Counted from the first letter of the stretch, positions 27,150 to 36,409 are shown. The stretch is 64,000 nucleotides of DNA from Tardiphaga sp. vice304 (GCF_007018905.1 NZ_CP041402.1:1414001-1478000), one strand, 5' to 3'. Program-made: numbers and translations. The notes: generated from the letters alone by a model not told the origin.

Positions 27150-27263
27150 ATGCCCCTCGACAGCATGCTTGTTGCCGCCGGCGTCGTCCTGCTGTTCGTA
27201 GGCTTTGCCGTGCCGGTCGCCTGGGCCGTGCGGCAGACTGAGAAGCTCGACGACCGTCGCTGA
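27150..27263 (+). CDS. Small single-pass membrane peptide (37 aa)
   Basis: Encodes MPLDSMLVAAGVVLLFVGFA followed by VPVAWAVRQTEKLDDRR. One transmembrane helix (residues 6-28) precedes a charged tail. GGAGAAG lies at good spacing before ATG 27150; an in-frame ATG at 27138 overlaps that ribosome site and is less likely. An FNR-like box lies upstream. The size and layout recall accessory peptides of low-oxygen respiratory complexes (CydX, CcoQ/S-like), but no homology is claimed. Confidence 0.65.
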   Translation: MPLDSMLVAAGVVLLFVGFAVPVAWAVRQTEKLDDRR

Positions 27264-27364
27264 ACCTTACGGCGGCTGGCTGATTATTCTCCCGAAACAT
27301 GCCAAGAAGTCCGGGCTGGCGGCCGTTCGACGCCGGCGGATGGTGGTTCGCGAAGGAGAATAAT

Positions 27365-29020
27365 GTGGCTGCTCATATCGACCCGTTGGCCGGCAAGACG
27401 ATTGATCCCGCTTGGCTGGTCAATGTGCCGCGCCTCGTCACGGCCTATTTCGCCGGCAAGCCCGATCCGGCGATTCCGGCGCAGCGCGTCGCCTTCGGCA
27501 CCTCGGGGCACCGCGGCTCGGCCCTCGCCACCTCATTCAACGAGAACCATATCCTCGCCATCAGCCAGGCGATTTGCGACTATCGTCGCAGCGCCGGCAT
27601 CGACGGCCCGCTGTTCATCGGCATCGACACTCATGCGCTGGCCGAGCCGGCGCTGGTCAGCGCGCTGGAAGTGTTCGCCGCCAATGGCGTCCATGTGATG
27701 ATCGACCAGCACGACGGCTACACGCCGACGCCGGTGATCAGCCACGCGATCCTCACCTGGAACAAGGGCCGGACCTCGGGTCTCGCGGACGGCGTGGTGG
27801 TGACGCCGTCGCACAATCCGCCGGAGGATGGCGGCTTCAAATACAATCCGCCGAACGGCGGTCCGGCCGATACTGACATCACCGGCGCTATGGAGAAGGC
27901 CGCCAACGGTTTCCTCGAGAACGATCTCGCCGGCATCAAGCGGATGCCCTATGCACGCGCCCGCAAGTCGGAATTCGTCAAGCCTTACGACTTCATCACG
28001 CCTTACGTCGCCGACCTCGGCAACGTCGTCGACATGGAAGCGATCCGCAACGCCGGCGTGAAGATCGGCATCGATCCGCTGGGCGGCGCCGGCGTGGAAT
28101 ACTGGCAGCCGATCATTGATCGCTACAGACTCGATGCCACCATCGTCAGCGACGTCGTCGATCCCACCTTCCGCTTCATGACGCTGGACTGGGACGGCAA
28201 GATCCGCATGGACTGCTCCTCGCCCTATGCGATGGCGCGGCTGATCGGGATGCGCGACGAGTTCGACGTCGCCTTCGCCAACGACACCGACGCCGACCGC
28301 CACGGCATCGTCACCCGCTCCGGCGGGCTGATGAATCCGAACCACTATCTGGCCGCCGCGATCTCCTATCTGTTCGAACACCGCCCGAACTGGAGCCCGG
28401 ACGCAGCGGTCGGCAAGACCATCGTTTCCAGCGCGATCATCGACCGCGTTGTGAAGAAGATGGGCCGTCGACTGGTGGAGACGCCGGTCGGCTTCAAATG
28501 GTTCGTCGATGGCCTGGGCGACGGCTCGTTCGGCTTCGGCGGCGAGGAGAGCGCGGGCGCATCGTTCCTGCGCCGCGACGGCACGGTATGGACCACCGAC
28601 AAGGACGGCCTGATCCTCGGCCTGCTCGCGGCGGAAATCACCGCGGTGACCAGGGAGGATCCAAGCCAGCGTTTCGAGAAACTCACGCAGGAGTTCGGCG
28701 TGCCGTATTACGAGCGCATCGACGCGCCGGCCTCGGTAGAACAGAAGAGCCTGCTGAAGAAGCTGTCGCCGGCGCAGATCGCCATGACGGAACTGGCCGG
28801 AGATGCGGTGACCTCGACGCTGACCGAAGCACCCGGCAACGGCGTGGCGTTCGGTGGCATCAAGGTGTCCACCGACAACGGCTGGTTCGCGGCAAGGCCG
28901 TCCGGCACGGAGGATGTCTACAAGATCTACGCGGAAAGTTTCGTCAGCCAGGATCACCTGCGCCAGATCCAGGACGACGCGCAGGGGTCGATCGCGAAAG
29001 TGTTTGCTGCCGGCAAGTAA
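27365..29020 (+). CDS. pgm: Phosphoglucomutase (alpha-D-glucose 1,6-phosphomutase)
   Basis: 551 residues from GTG 27365, preceded by AAGGAGAA. It interconverts glucose 1-phosphate and glucose 6-phosphate for glycogen and polysaccharide metabolism. Active-site phosphoserine loop [14 protein letters not shown], metal loop NDTDADRHG, sugar loop GFGGEESAG and phosphate-binding [12 protein letters not shown] are all intact. Homology begins at [10 protein letters not shown], supporting the GTG start over an upstream in-frame ATG at 27299. Confidence 0.95.
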   Translation: MAAHIDPLAGKTIDPAWLVNVPRLVTAYFAGKPDPAIPAQRVAFGTSGHRGSALATSFNENHILAISQAICDYRRSAGIDGPLFIGIDTHALAEPALVSALEVFAANGVHVMIDQHDGYTPTPVISHAILTWNKGRTSGLADGVVVTPSHNPPEDGGFKYNPPNGGPADTDITGAMEKAANGFLENDLAGIKRMPYARARKSEFVKPYDFITPYVADLGNVVDMEAIRNAGVKIGIDPLGGAGVEYWQPIIDRYRLDATIVSDVVDPTFRFMTLDWDGKIRMDCSSPYAMARLIGMRDEFDVAFANDTDADRHGIVTRSGGLMNPNHYLAAAISYLFEHRPNWSPDAAVGKTIVSSAIIDRVVKKMGRRLVETPVGFKWFVDGLGDGSFGFGGEESAGASFLRRDGTVWTTDKDGLILGLLAAEITAVTREDPSQRFEKLTQEFGVPYYERIDAPASVEQKSLLKKLSPAQIAMTELAGDAVTSTLTEAPGNGVAFGGIKVSTDNGWFAARPSGTEDVYKIYAESFVSQDHLRQIQDDAQGSIAKVFAAGK

Positions 29021-29051
29021 GACGCAGGTCTGAGCAAATAGAACGCGGTTC

Positions 29052-29210
29052 TTTCCCTCCCCCTTGCGGGGAGGGTTGCTGCGCGAAGCGCGTTCGGGTG
29101 GGGTAGCAACAGGCTTCGTCGCCCGTGGCACCCCCACCCCGACCTTCACTCCCGACGATGCTCTCGCATCGTCGTCCGTTCGGTCGACCCTCCCCGCAAG
29201 GGGGAGGGGA
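29052..29210. repeat. Palindromic intergenic repeat
   Basis: Terminal inverted segments CCCTCCCCCTTGCGGGGAGGG (29055-29075) and its near complement at 29188-29208 bracket about 110 bp with internal short palindromes. It lies between the convergent pgm and permease genes. It resembles, but is distinct from, the pair at 39302 and 55856. Confidence 0.75.
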
Positions 29211-29231
29211 CCACAGACGCCGGCGCTCAAC

Positions 29232-29999
29232 CTAGTGTCCGCTCGTCCGCCACCTCAGCAGCCGCTGCTCGACCATCGACATCGCCAGCGCCGTGACGTA
29301 GCCGATCACGCCGAGCAGGATCACGCCGGCGAACAGGTCCGCCGACCGGAACGAGCGCGCCGACAGCAGCACCCAATGGCCGAGCCCGTCGAGGCCGGCG
29401 AGAATCTCGCAGACCACCGACAGGATCAGCGCCACCGTGAGGCTGAGCCGCATCCCCGAGATGATGTCGGGGCTGGCCGAAGGCAGCGCGATCTTGAAGA
29501 TCACGGCAAGGCGCGACATGTGCAGCGAGCGCGCTACTTCGTAGAGTCTGGGCTCGACCGCGGCGAAGCCGTGCACGGTGGCCAGCAGCATCGGCCAGAT
29601 CGCGCCGAATGCGATCACGAACAGCGCCATGCCCTGGGTCAGGCCGAACAGAGCGATCGCCACCGGAATGATCGCCGACACCGGCAGCGGCCGCAGGAAT
29701 TCCAGCGACGGCGCGACATAGCTGCGCATCGCTTTCGAGGAGCCGATCATCGCGCCGAGCGCGATGCCGACGATGGACGCCAGTAGCCAGCCATAGGCCA
29801 TGTGCTCCAGCGTGCCGATCGTCTTCGCCAGCAGGTCGCCGGAGGTGAAGCCGCGCACCAGCGAGGCCCAGGCGCGATCGGGGCTTGGCAGAAACACTGG
29901 CGACACGAGCTTGAGATCGGCCACCAGTTGCCACAGCGCCACGAAGCCCGCGGCGACCAGAAAGCTGGCGGCGCGCCACATCAGCACGGTGGCGTTCAT
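29232..29999 (-). CDS. NitT/TauT-type ABC transporter permease (second)
   Basis: 255 residues, about six transmembrane segments, SsuC/TauC type. The EAA-like loop (EVARSLHMSRLAVIFKIALPSASPDII) is visible around residues 155-185. Its start overlaps the stop of the preceding permease by 4 bp. Last gene of the leftward operon that begins at 33200. Confidence 0.85.
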   Translation of the reverse strand: MNATVLMWRAASFLVAAGFVALWQLVADLKLVSPVFLPSPDRAWASLVRGFTSGDLLAKTIGTLEHMAYGWLLASIVGIALGAMIGSSKAMRSYVAPSLEFLRPLPVSAIIPVAIALFGLTQGMALFVIAFGAIWPMLLATVHGFAAVEPRLYEVARSLHMSRLAVIFKIALPSASPDIISGMRLSLTVALILSVVCEILAGLDGLGHWVLLSARSFRSADLFAGVILLGVIGYVTALAMSMVEQRLLRWRTSGH

Positions 30000-30760
30000 C
30001 GCAGTTCTCCGGCGAGGGCCGCCGGCCCGAATAGATGTTTCTGCGCGAGCATCAGGCCGGTGTTCAGCGCGTAGCCGATCAGCCCGATCCACAGCAAATA
30101 GGCCAGCATCAGGTCCGGCCGCAACGCCTGCTGCGCGGTCATGATGCCGGCGCCGAGCCCGATCGGATTGATCGCGATCTCCACCGTGACGGCGACGATC
30201 AGCGCGATGCCGGCGGCGAGACGAAACGCGAGGAAGATCCGCGGCAGTGCCGCCGGGATGATGATCTTGCGCACCCGGTCGCCCGGCGACAGCTTCAGCG
30301 CGCGCGACACCTCGATCAGCCGCGGCTCGATGCTGCGCACCGCGGCGCGCGACAGGATCAGGATCGGCCATACGCAGGCAAAGGCGACGATCACGATCTC
30401 CATGCGGTAGCCGAAGCCAAGCGCGATTAGCGCGATCGGCAGCAACGCAATCGAGGGGATCGGCCGCAGCGATTCGATCGTCACTTCCATCAGGCGGTCG
30501 AACGGCTTGAAGATGCCGAGCGCGATGCCAAGCGCCAGGCCCACGGCACCGCCGATCAGGAGGCCCGCAAAGGCCGAGGCCAGCGTGTCGCGCGTGGCAC
30601 CCAGGATCGAGCCGTCGGCAAAGGCCTCTACCAAAGCCGCGGCCACCGCTGAGGGCGGCGCCAGCGCGTCGCTCTGGATGTGGCTCGCGCGTGCCCAGAC
30701 CTCCAGCCCGACGAGCAGCGCGACGGGCAGCGCCGCGGCCTTCCAGCGTTCCCTGTTCAT
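29996..30760 (-). CDS. NitT/TauT-type ABC transporter permease (first)
   Basis: 254 residues, SsuC/TauC-type membrane subunit with EAA loop EVSRALKLSPGDRVRKIIIPAALPRI. Two different permeases in one operon suggest a heterodimeric channel, whereas many taurine/sulfonate systems use one. Start overlaps the ATPase stop by 4 bp. Confidence 0.85.
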   Translation of the reverse strand: MNRERWKAAALPVALLVGLEVWARASHIQSDALAPPSAVAAALVEAFADGSILGATRDTLASAFAGLLIGGAVGLALGIALGIFKPFDRLMEVTIESLRPIPSIALLPIALIALGFGYRMEIVIVAFACVWPILILSRAAVRSIEPRLIEVSRALKLSPGDRVRKIIIPAALPRIFLAFRLAAGIALIVAVTVEIAINPIGLGAGIMTAQQALRPDLMLAYLLWIGLIGYALNTGLMLAQKHLFGPAALAGELR

Positions 30761-31569
30761 GCTTCCGACGCCTTGATGAAGTCGAACAATTCGCGGCGCA
30801 GCCGCAGGAATTCCGGCTGCTCGCGCGTGGTGAGCTGGTCGCGCGGGCGGGGCAGGTCGATATTGAGTTCGATTCCGATGCGGCCGGGATGCGGCAACAG
30901 GCCGATGACGCGGTCGCCGAGGTAGATCGCTTCTTCGAGGTCATGCGTGACGAAGATCACGGTGGCGCCGCTGGCGGCGACCAGTTCGAGCACCTCGTCC
31001 TGCAACCCCTGCCGGGTCATCGCATCGAGCGCGCCGAACGGCTCGTCCATCAACAGCGCCTTCGGCTCCTGCGCCAGACAGCGCGCGATCTGCAATCGCT
31101 GCTGCATGCCGCCGGACATCTCTGCCGGATATTTGTCGGCGTGGTTCGGCAGCCCGACCTTCTTCAGCAGTTCGTCGATCCGCGCCGGGCGCTGCGCGGC
31201 CGGCATGCCGATCGTCTCCAGCGCCAGCGAGACGTTGCCGGCGGCGGTGCGCCACGGCAGCAGCGCCTTGCCATAGTCCTGGAACACAATTGCGACGTCG
31301 CGCCGCGGCGCGCGCATGGCGACGCCGTCGAACACCACGTCGCCGGAGGTCGGCTGATACAGGCCGGCGGCGAGCCGCAGCGCCGTGGTCTTGCCGCAGC
31401 CCGACGCCCCGATGATGCAGAGGAACTCGCCCTGCTTCACGTCGAGGCTGACGTCCTCGATGATGGTCTTGCCACCGAGATCGAGCGTGACATGCGAGAA
31501 CGCGATCTGCGCTTTCGCGGGCGCGACGGCAGCGGTCTTGGCGAGCGGGCGCGCTGTGGCGGATTTCAT
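30757..31569 (-). CDS. NitT/TauT-type ABC transporter ATP-binding protein
   Basis: About 270 residues from ATG 31569. Walker A is GASGCGKTT, the signature is MSGGMQQRLQIAR, Walker B is LLMDEPFGALD. The SsuB/TauB family uses exactly this MSGGMQQR signature. An in-frame start at 31602 would overlap the GntR gene; 31569 leaves a 4-bp gap. Confidence 0.87.
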   Translation of the reverse strand: MKSATARPLAKTAAVAPAKAQIAFSHVTLDLGGKTIIEDVSLDVKQGEFLCIIGASGCGKTTALRLAAGLYQPTSGDVVFDGVAMRAPRRDVAIVFQDYGKALLPWRTAAGNVSLALETIGMPAAQRPARIDELLKKVGLPNHADKYPAEMSGGMQQRLQIARCLAQEPKALLMDEPFGALDAMTRQGLQDEVLELVAASGATVIFVTHDLEEAIYLGDRVIGLLPHPGRIGIELNIDLPRPRDQLTTREQPEFLRLRRELFDFIKASEA

Positions 31570-31573
31570 TATG

Positions 31574-32269
31574 TTAGTCTCCCTGACCGGGCGGATAGAC
31601 ATAGGCCAGCGTCGAATGCAGATGCGATTCGAGCGCGGCCTGAGATGCGCCGATGTCGCGCGCGAGAATGCGATCGGCGAGCAATTGATGCGCCTCGACG
31701 AATTGCGCGCCGGAGTCGAAGCCGCGCATCATCACGCGGCGGTAGCGATAGGCCTGGTCGTACAGGTCGGAATGCGCCGACAACAGCCGCCTCGAGCCGC
31801 AGGCCGACAGCAGCGCGGTGTGGAATCCCTTGTGCAGCCGGTCGAAATCCGGCGCGCCTTCGCGAAAGGCGTCGCCAATCCGCTCGATATGGCGGCGCAT
31901 CTGGTGCAGCGCGCCCAAGATGCCCGCCTCCCAGGCATCGTTGCCGTTCTGGATCGCCAGCCGCAGCGCCTCCATCTCGACCACGGTACGCATCCGCGTG
32001 ATATCGGCGAGATCCTCGCGGCTGATGTCGGCGACGCGAAAACCGCGCTGGCCGATGCCGACGATCAGCCCGCGCGACATCAGCCGAGACAGGCCCTCGC
32101 GCAGCGGCGTGGCGCCGATATCATAGCGTTGCACCAGATCGACGATGCCGAGACGCGCGCCGGGCGCAAGACGCCCGGCAATGATGTCGTGCTGCAGCAG
32201 CGTGGCGGCGCGTTCGCTCAGCGTGTCCGAGCCGGACGCGTCCACGTCGCTGCGAGTTGCGTCCGCCAT
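31574..32269 (-). CDS. GntR family regulator, FCD (FadR-like) subgroup
   Basis: 231 residues. The winged HTH at about 20-80 has LSERAATLLQHDIIAGRLAPG and GATPLREGLSRLMSRGLI; the FCD effector domain has its helices with DFDRLHKGFHTALLSACG (putative metal/carboxylate-binding His). It sits inside the transporter operon, 7 bp after the binding-protein gene. FCD regulators usually bind a carboxylic-acid metabolite. The palindrome at 33255-33276 is its likely operator. Confidence 0.88.
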   Translation of the reverse strand: MADATRSDVDASGSDTLSERAATLLQHDIIAGRLAPGARLGIVDLVQRYDIGATPLREGLSRLMSRGLIVGIGQRGFRVADISREDLADITRMRTVVEMEALRLAIQNGNDAWEAGILGALHQMRRHIERIGDAFREGAPDFDRLHKGFHTALLSACGSRRLLSAHSDLYDQAYRYRRVMMRGFDSGAQFVEAHQLLADRILARDIGASQAALESHLHSTLAYVYPPGQGD

Positions 32270-32276
32270 CCCGGTC

Positions 32277-33200
32277 CTACTTCAGCATGACTTTGTTGAG
32301 GTCGACCTTGCTCTGCAGCATCTTCTGCGAGGCCATGATGTCGATCCACCAGGCCAGTTGATCGGCTTTCAGCACCGGCTCGGACTTGTTGGGCGCCGAC
32401 GCCTTCACCAGTTCAATCGTCTGTTTGGTGAACTTGGCGATCGAAGCTGCCGATTTCTCCCGGTCGTTGTTGACGATCGGCGCCGCTTCCGCGATCGCCG
32501 CACGGAATTTTCGGATGACTTCCGGGTTTTTCTCGGCCCAGTCGCGCGACGCGGCATAGAAGATGATCGGCTCGGTGCGATTCAGTTCGGCGGCGTAGCG
32601 CGCGCCGATCGTGCCCAGCCCGGCATTGGTCATGCGGGTGATGAACGGCTCGGCCGCCAGCACCACGTCGACGCCGCCGGACTTGATGATGTCGGCCATG
32701 GTCGGGAAGGTGACCTCGACGAAGTTCACGCTCTTCGGATCGACGCCCTTTTCCACCAGCCACTTGACGAACAGCACGTGGAGGAAGGCGCCGAGGCCGG
32801 GCGCGCCGACCTTCTTGCCGACGAAGTCCTTCGGCTCCTTGATGGTGATGCCGTTGCGCACGAAGGCGGTGATATTGGCGTTGGAATTCGGGTTCATCAC
32901 GGTGGCGCCGGCCACCGCGACGAGATCCAGCCCGCCATCGACGGCCTGCAGGAATACGGTCGAGGTCGGCCCGCCGATCTGGATCGAGCCGGACAGGATC
33001 GCGGCCGGGATGTTGGAGTTGATGCCGATCAACGTCATTTCGACGTCGAGGCCGTGCTTCTTGAAGATGCCCTCATCGACTGCGACCATTGCCGACGCGC
33101 AGTCGGTCGTCGCGGTGCAGCCGATCTGGAGCTTGTTCTGGGCTTGTGCTGCACCTGCGAACAACGATGCCGCCAACGCCAGACCTGCGAGCTTTTTCAT
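32277..33200 (-). CDS. NitT/TauT-type ABC transporter substrate-binding protein
   Basis: 307 residues starting at ATG 33200 behind GGGAGGT. A Sec signal peptide ends at AGAAQA|QN. The body matches the SsuA/TauA-like fold (VDEGIFKKHGLDVEM, then GPTSTVFLQAVDGG and GKKVGAPGLGAFLHVL). First gene of the transporter operon, divergent from the FAH-family gene. The ligand is unknown; the neighbouring catabolic enzymes suggest an organic acid or heterocycle-derived compound. Confidence 0.87.
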   Translation of the reverse strand: MKKLAGLALAASLFAGAAQAQNKLQIGCTATTDCASAMVAVDEGIFKKHGLDVEMTLIGINSNIPAAILSGSIQIGGPTSTVFLQAVDGGLDLVAVAGATVMNPNSNANITAFVRNGITIKEPKDFVGKKVGAPGLGAFLHVLFVKWLVEKGVDPKSVNFVEVTFPTMADIIKSGGVDVVLAAEPFITRMTNAGLGTIGARYAAELNRTEPIIFYAASRDWAEKNPEVIRKFRAAIAEAAPIVNNDREKSAASIAKFTKQTIELVKASAPNKSEPVLKADQLAWWIDIMASQKMLQSKVDLNKVMLK

Positions 33201-33254
33201 TTTTACCTCCCTGAATGCGATTTTTGCAATCGCCTCTTGTTTATCGATATTTTT

Positions 33255-33276
33255 TTTGATCCTATATTTTATCAAA
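33255..33276. promoter_or_regulatory. Palindrome in divergent promoter, candidate GntR operator
   Basis: TTTGAT-N10-ATCAAA in an AT-rich stretch between the divergent starts at 33200 and 33302. The spacer contains a TATATT-like -10. Both genes belong to the same locus as the GntR regulator at 31574, so this is the best operator candidate. Confidence 0.5.
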
Positions 33277-33301
33277 TAACAAAAGCAAGAGGGAGATCAC
33301 G

Positions 33302-34288
33302 TTGAAACTCGCGACATATAGCGCAGGCGGCCAGCAGAAGGTCGGGCTGGTCCATTCCAACGACAGCAAACTGTTCGACGTCGCCACAGCCGCCGGCCGC
33401 AATGGCGGCAACCCCGCCTTCGCCTCGATGCTGTCGCTGATCGACGCGGGCGAAGGCGCGCTGGATACGGCGCGCGTCCTGTTCGAGAAGCACGGCAACG
33501 ACGAATCGCTGTCGGTCGCGGTGGCCGGCGCCGATATCCTCGCACCGGTGCCTGAGCCACGACAGTGCCGCGACGGCATGTCGTTTCCGCTGCATATCTT
33601 GCAGGCGCCGCGCGGCCAGCAGAAACTGGCGGCCCGCGCCAAGAACGACATGGAAGAGCTGGCGCGAATCGAGGCCGAACCGCTCGGCGAATTGCCGGAA
33701 GTGTATCGCCGCCAGCCGATCTACTACATCACCAACCGCTTTTCGGTGCGCGGCACCAACACCACCGTCAAGTGGCCGCGTTACAGCCAGGTGATGGATT
33801 ACGAGCTCGAATTCGGCATCATCACCAAGAACAAGGGCGCCAACATCACGGCCGCCAAGGCGAAGGATCACATCTTCGGCTACACCATCTTCAACGATTT
33901 TTCGGCGCGCGACGCGCAGCGGCTGGAAATGGAAGGAAGGCTCGGCCCCGCCAAGGGCAAGAGCTTCGATGGCGGCAACGTGATGGGCCCGTGGATCGTC
34001 ACGCCCGACGAGATCGGCGATCCCTACAAGCTCAAAATGGAATGCCGCGTCAACGGCAAGGTGCGCTCCTCCGGCGTCACCGAAGGCATGCTGTTTCCGT
34101 TCGAGGAACTGATCGCGCACATCTCGCAGGACGAGACCCTGATGCCCGGCGAATTCATCGGCTCCGGTACCGTCGGAAATGGCTGCGGCCTCGAGCTTGG
34201 CTGGTATCTCGAGCACAATGACGAGATCGAACTCGAAGTCGAGAAGATCGGCGTGCTCAAGAACAAGGTGGTTCGGCAGGACGTCTAA
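33302..34288 (+). CDS. Fumarylacetoacetate hydrolase family protein
   Basis: 328 residues from TTG 33302 preceded by GAGGGAGA. The FAH fold is seen from YYITNRFSVRG onward: MDYELEFG (metal-binding Glu pair), FGYTIFNDFSARDAQ, GKSFDGGNVMGPWIVTPDE, and GSGTVGNGCGLELG near the end. Such enzymes cleave or decarboxylate beta-diketo or oxo acids, often in aromatic catabolism. First gene on the right side of the divergent locus. Confidence 0.85.
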   Translation: MKLATYSAGGQQKVGLVHSNDSKLFDVATAAGRNGGNPAFASMLSLIDAGEGALDTARVLFEKHGNDESLSVAVAGADILAPVPEPRQCRDGMSFPLHILQAPRGQQKLAARAKNDMEELARIEAEPLGELPEVYRRQPIYYITNRFSVRGTNTTVKWPRYSQVMDYELEFGIITKNKGANITAAKAKDHIFGYTIFNDFSARDAQRLEMEGRLGPAKGKSFDGGNVMGPWIVTPDEIGDPYKLKMECRVNGKVRSSGVTEGMLFPFEELIAHISQDETLMPGEFIGSGTVGNGCGLELGWYLEHNDEIELEVEKIGVLKNKVVRQDV

Positions 34289-34319
34289 CACAGACTCGTC
34301 TGGTCTAATCGCCACAAAC

Positions 34320-34464
34320 TGTCATTCCGGGGCGCGGGCGGCGCCAGCCGACTGCGAACCTCAGCCACTCCAATTGGAGTGGCGGGGAATCCCGAAGTGA
34401 GGCACACGTCGAGGTTCCGGGTTCGGTCCCGTCGCCTTCGGCACCAGCTCCGCCCCGGAACGAC
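34320..34464. repeat. Palindromic intergenic repeat (second family)
   Basis: Ends read GTCATTCCGGGGCG and CGCCCCGGAACGAC, an inverted pair about 145 bp apart; an internal CCACTCCAATTGGAGTGG hairpin lies at 34365-34382. It occupies most of the 210-bp gap between the FAH-family and cyclase genes. Confidence 0.75.
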
Positions 34465-34498
34465 AACCTGAATCATAGAAACATTTGAGGAAACCCCC

Positions 34499-35272
34499 AT
34501 GGCCCGCCGCCTCATCGATATTTCCGTGCCCTTGCAGAACGACGTGCCCGCCGATCCGCCGGGCAACCATCCGACCATCCAGTACATCGATCACCAGCAG
34601 GGCCTGCCGCGCATGCTGCAGTTCTTCGACGGGCTGAAGAAGGAAGACCTGCCGGACGGCGAGGGCTGGGCGGTCGAGCAGATCAGCCTGTCCACGCATA
34701 ACGGCACGCATCTCGACGCGCCGTATCATTTCCATCCGACCATGAACCGTGGCGAACGCTCCTGGACAATCGACGAGGTGCCGCTGGAATGGTGCCTGCA
34801 GCCCGGCGTCAAGCTCGACTTCCGGCATTTCCCCGACGGCTATGTCGCCACCGCGGCCGACGTCGAGGCCGAGCTGAAGCGCATCGGCCATACGCTGAGC
34901 CCGCTGGAGATCGTGGTGGTGAACACCTCGGCCGGCGTGAAATACGGCCAGCAGGACTACGTCACCTCCGGCTGCGGCATGGGCTACGAGGCGACGATGT
35001 ATCTGCTGGAGCGCGGCGTGCGCCTCACCGGCATCGATGGCTGGAGCTGGGACGCGCCGTTCGTCTACACAGCGAAGAAATATGCCGAGACCCACGACGC
35101 CAGTCTGATCTGGGAAGGCCACAAGGCCGGCCGCCACATCGGCTACTGCCACATCGAGAAGCTGCACAATCTGGAAGAGTTGCCTTCCACCGGCTTTACG
35201 GTGTCGTGCTTCCCGGTGAAGATCGAGAAGGCGTCGGCAGGATGGACGAGGGCCGTAGCCATCATCGACTGA
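34499..35272 (+). CDS. Cyclase / kynurenine formamidase-like (KynB family) hydrolase
   Basis: 257 residues. The family motif HNGTHLDAPYHF (metal-binding HxTHxDxPxH) is at about 62-75, with later GCGMGYEAT and GIDGWSWD. KynB-type enzymes hydrolyse N-formylkynurenine; relatives open cyclic amides such as isatin. Substrate here is unknown. It lies with an FAH-family enzyme and an amidohydrolase. Confidence 0.83.
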   Translation: MARRLIDISVPLQNDVPADPPGNHPTIQYIDHQQGLPRMLQFFDGLKKEDLPDGEGWAVEQISLSTHNGTHLDAPYHFHPTMNRGERSWTIDEVPLEWCLQPGVKLDFRHFPDGYVATAADVEAELKRIGHTLSPLEIVVVNTSAGVKYGQQDYVTSGCGMGYEATMYLLERGVRLTGIDGWSWDAPFVYTAKKYAETHDASLIWEGHKAGRHIGYCHIEKLHNLEELPSTGFTVSCFPVKIEKASAGWTRAVAIID

Positions 35273-35311
35273 ACTACGACCAGAATGAAAAGACTACCAA
35301 GGGAGATGACG

Positions 35312-36409
35312 ATGAAGGCTGGCGCAAAAGGGCTTGGCGCGTGCGCGTGTCATAGCGGCTTCAAGGTATTCTCATGCACCACGCCGAGCCGGCGTGGCTT
35401 CATGCTCGGGCTGGCTGGCGCGGCGGCACTGGCGACGACCGGGGTCGCCAGGCGCGCTCAGGCAGCGGCCGATGGCGCGTCGTTTCGCATCGACGTTCAT
35501 CACCATCTCTCACCGCCGACCTACATCACCGCGTCGAATGCGGCGAAGTTCGGCGATCCGCTGATGAAGAACTGGACGCCGGCGAAGTCCATCGAGGACA
35601 TGGACAAGGCCGGCGTTGCCGTCTCCATGCTCTCCGTGACGACGCCGGCGCTCAATCCGATCCCGCAGGCGCAAGCCCGCACGCTTGCGCGCGAATCCAA
35701 CGAATACGCGGCCAAGCTGATGGCGGATCATCCCGGCCGGTTCGGCAGCTTCGCCATGGTGCCACTTCTGGACACCGAGGGTGCGCTGCGGGAGATCGCC
35801 TATGCGCTGGATGTCCTGAAGGCCGACGGCATCGGCCTGATGACGAGCTACGGTGACAAGTGGCTCGGCGATCCCTCGTTCATCCCGGTGATGGAAGAGT
35901 TCAATCGCCGCAAGGCCGTCGTCTACACCCATCCCACGGCGGCGAACTGCTGTGTGAACCTGGTGCCGACGCAACAGCCGGTGATGATCGAGTTCGGCAC
36001 CGACACCACGCGGACCATCGCGGACATTCTGTTCAGCGGCAACGCGCGGCGCTTCCCCGATATCAAATGGATCTTTTCTCATGCGGGCGGTACCATGCCG
36101 TTCCTGATCGAACGCTTCGTGCGCAACCCGATGCTGGACCCGAAGGCAAAGGACACCGTGCCCGACGGGACACTGGCCGAGCTGAAGCGCTTCTATTACG
36201 ACACCGCGCAGGTCTCCAATAAGGGATCGCTGTCGGCCCTGGCGGCGATCATCCCGGCATCGCAGATCCTGTTCGGGACAGACTTTCCATACCGCAAGAG
36301 CCTCGATCACGTCGAAGGTCTGCGGCAGGCGGGCGTGTTTTCCGACGAACAGATCGCGGCGATCGAGCGCGGCAATGCGCTGAAGTTGTTCCCGCGTCTG
36401 ACTGGCTGA
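35312..36409 (+). CDS. Amidohydrolase (ACMSD-like decarboxylase/hydrolase group) with Tat signal
   Basis: About 365 residues. A twin-arginine signal (SRRGFMLGLAGAAAL) sits near residues 27-42, so the enzyme is exported folded. The amidohydrolase_2 body begins with IDVHHHLSPP (metal HxH), continues through YTHPTA and IFSHAGGTMPF, and ends with LFGTDFPYRKS. ATG 35312 follows GGGAGATGAC; ATG 35306 is also possible. Export is unusual for ACMSD-like enzymes and places this step in the periplasm. Confidence 0.8.
   Translation: MKAGAKGLGACACHSGFKVFSCTTPSRRGFMLGLAGAAALATTGVARRAQAAADGASFRIDVHHHLSPPTYITASNAAKFGDPLMKNWTPAKSIEDMDKAGVAVSMLSVTTPALNPIPQAQARTLARESNEYAAKLMADHPGRFGSFAMVPLLDTEGALREIAYALDVLKADGIGLMTSYGDKWLGDPSFIPVMEEFNRRKAVVYTHPTAANCCVNLVPTQQPVMIEFGTDTTRTIADILFSGNARRFPDIKWIFSHAGGTMPFLIERFVRNPMLDPKAKDTVPDGTLAELKRFYYDTAQVSNKGSLSALAAIIPASQILFGTDFPYRKSLDHVEGLRQAGVFSDEQIAAIERGNALKLFPRLTG

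Noticed and set aside
33255..33276. FNR/FixK box between the divergent transporter and FAH genes
   Set aside because: The half-sites TTGAT and ATCAA are there, but the spacer is 10 nt instead of 4, so it cannot be an FNR box; kept as a GntR-operator candidate.
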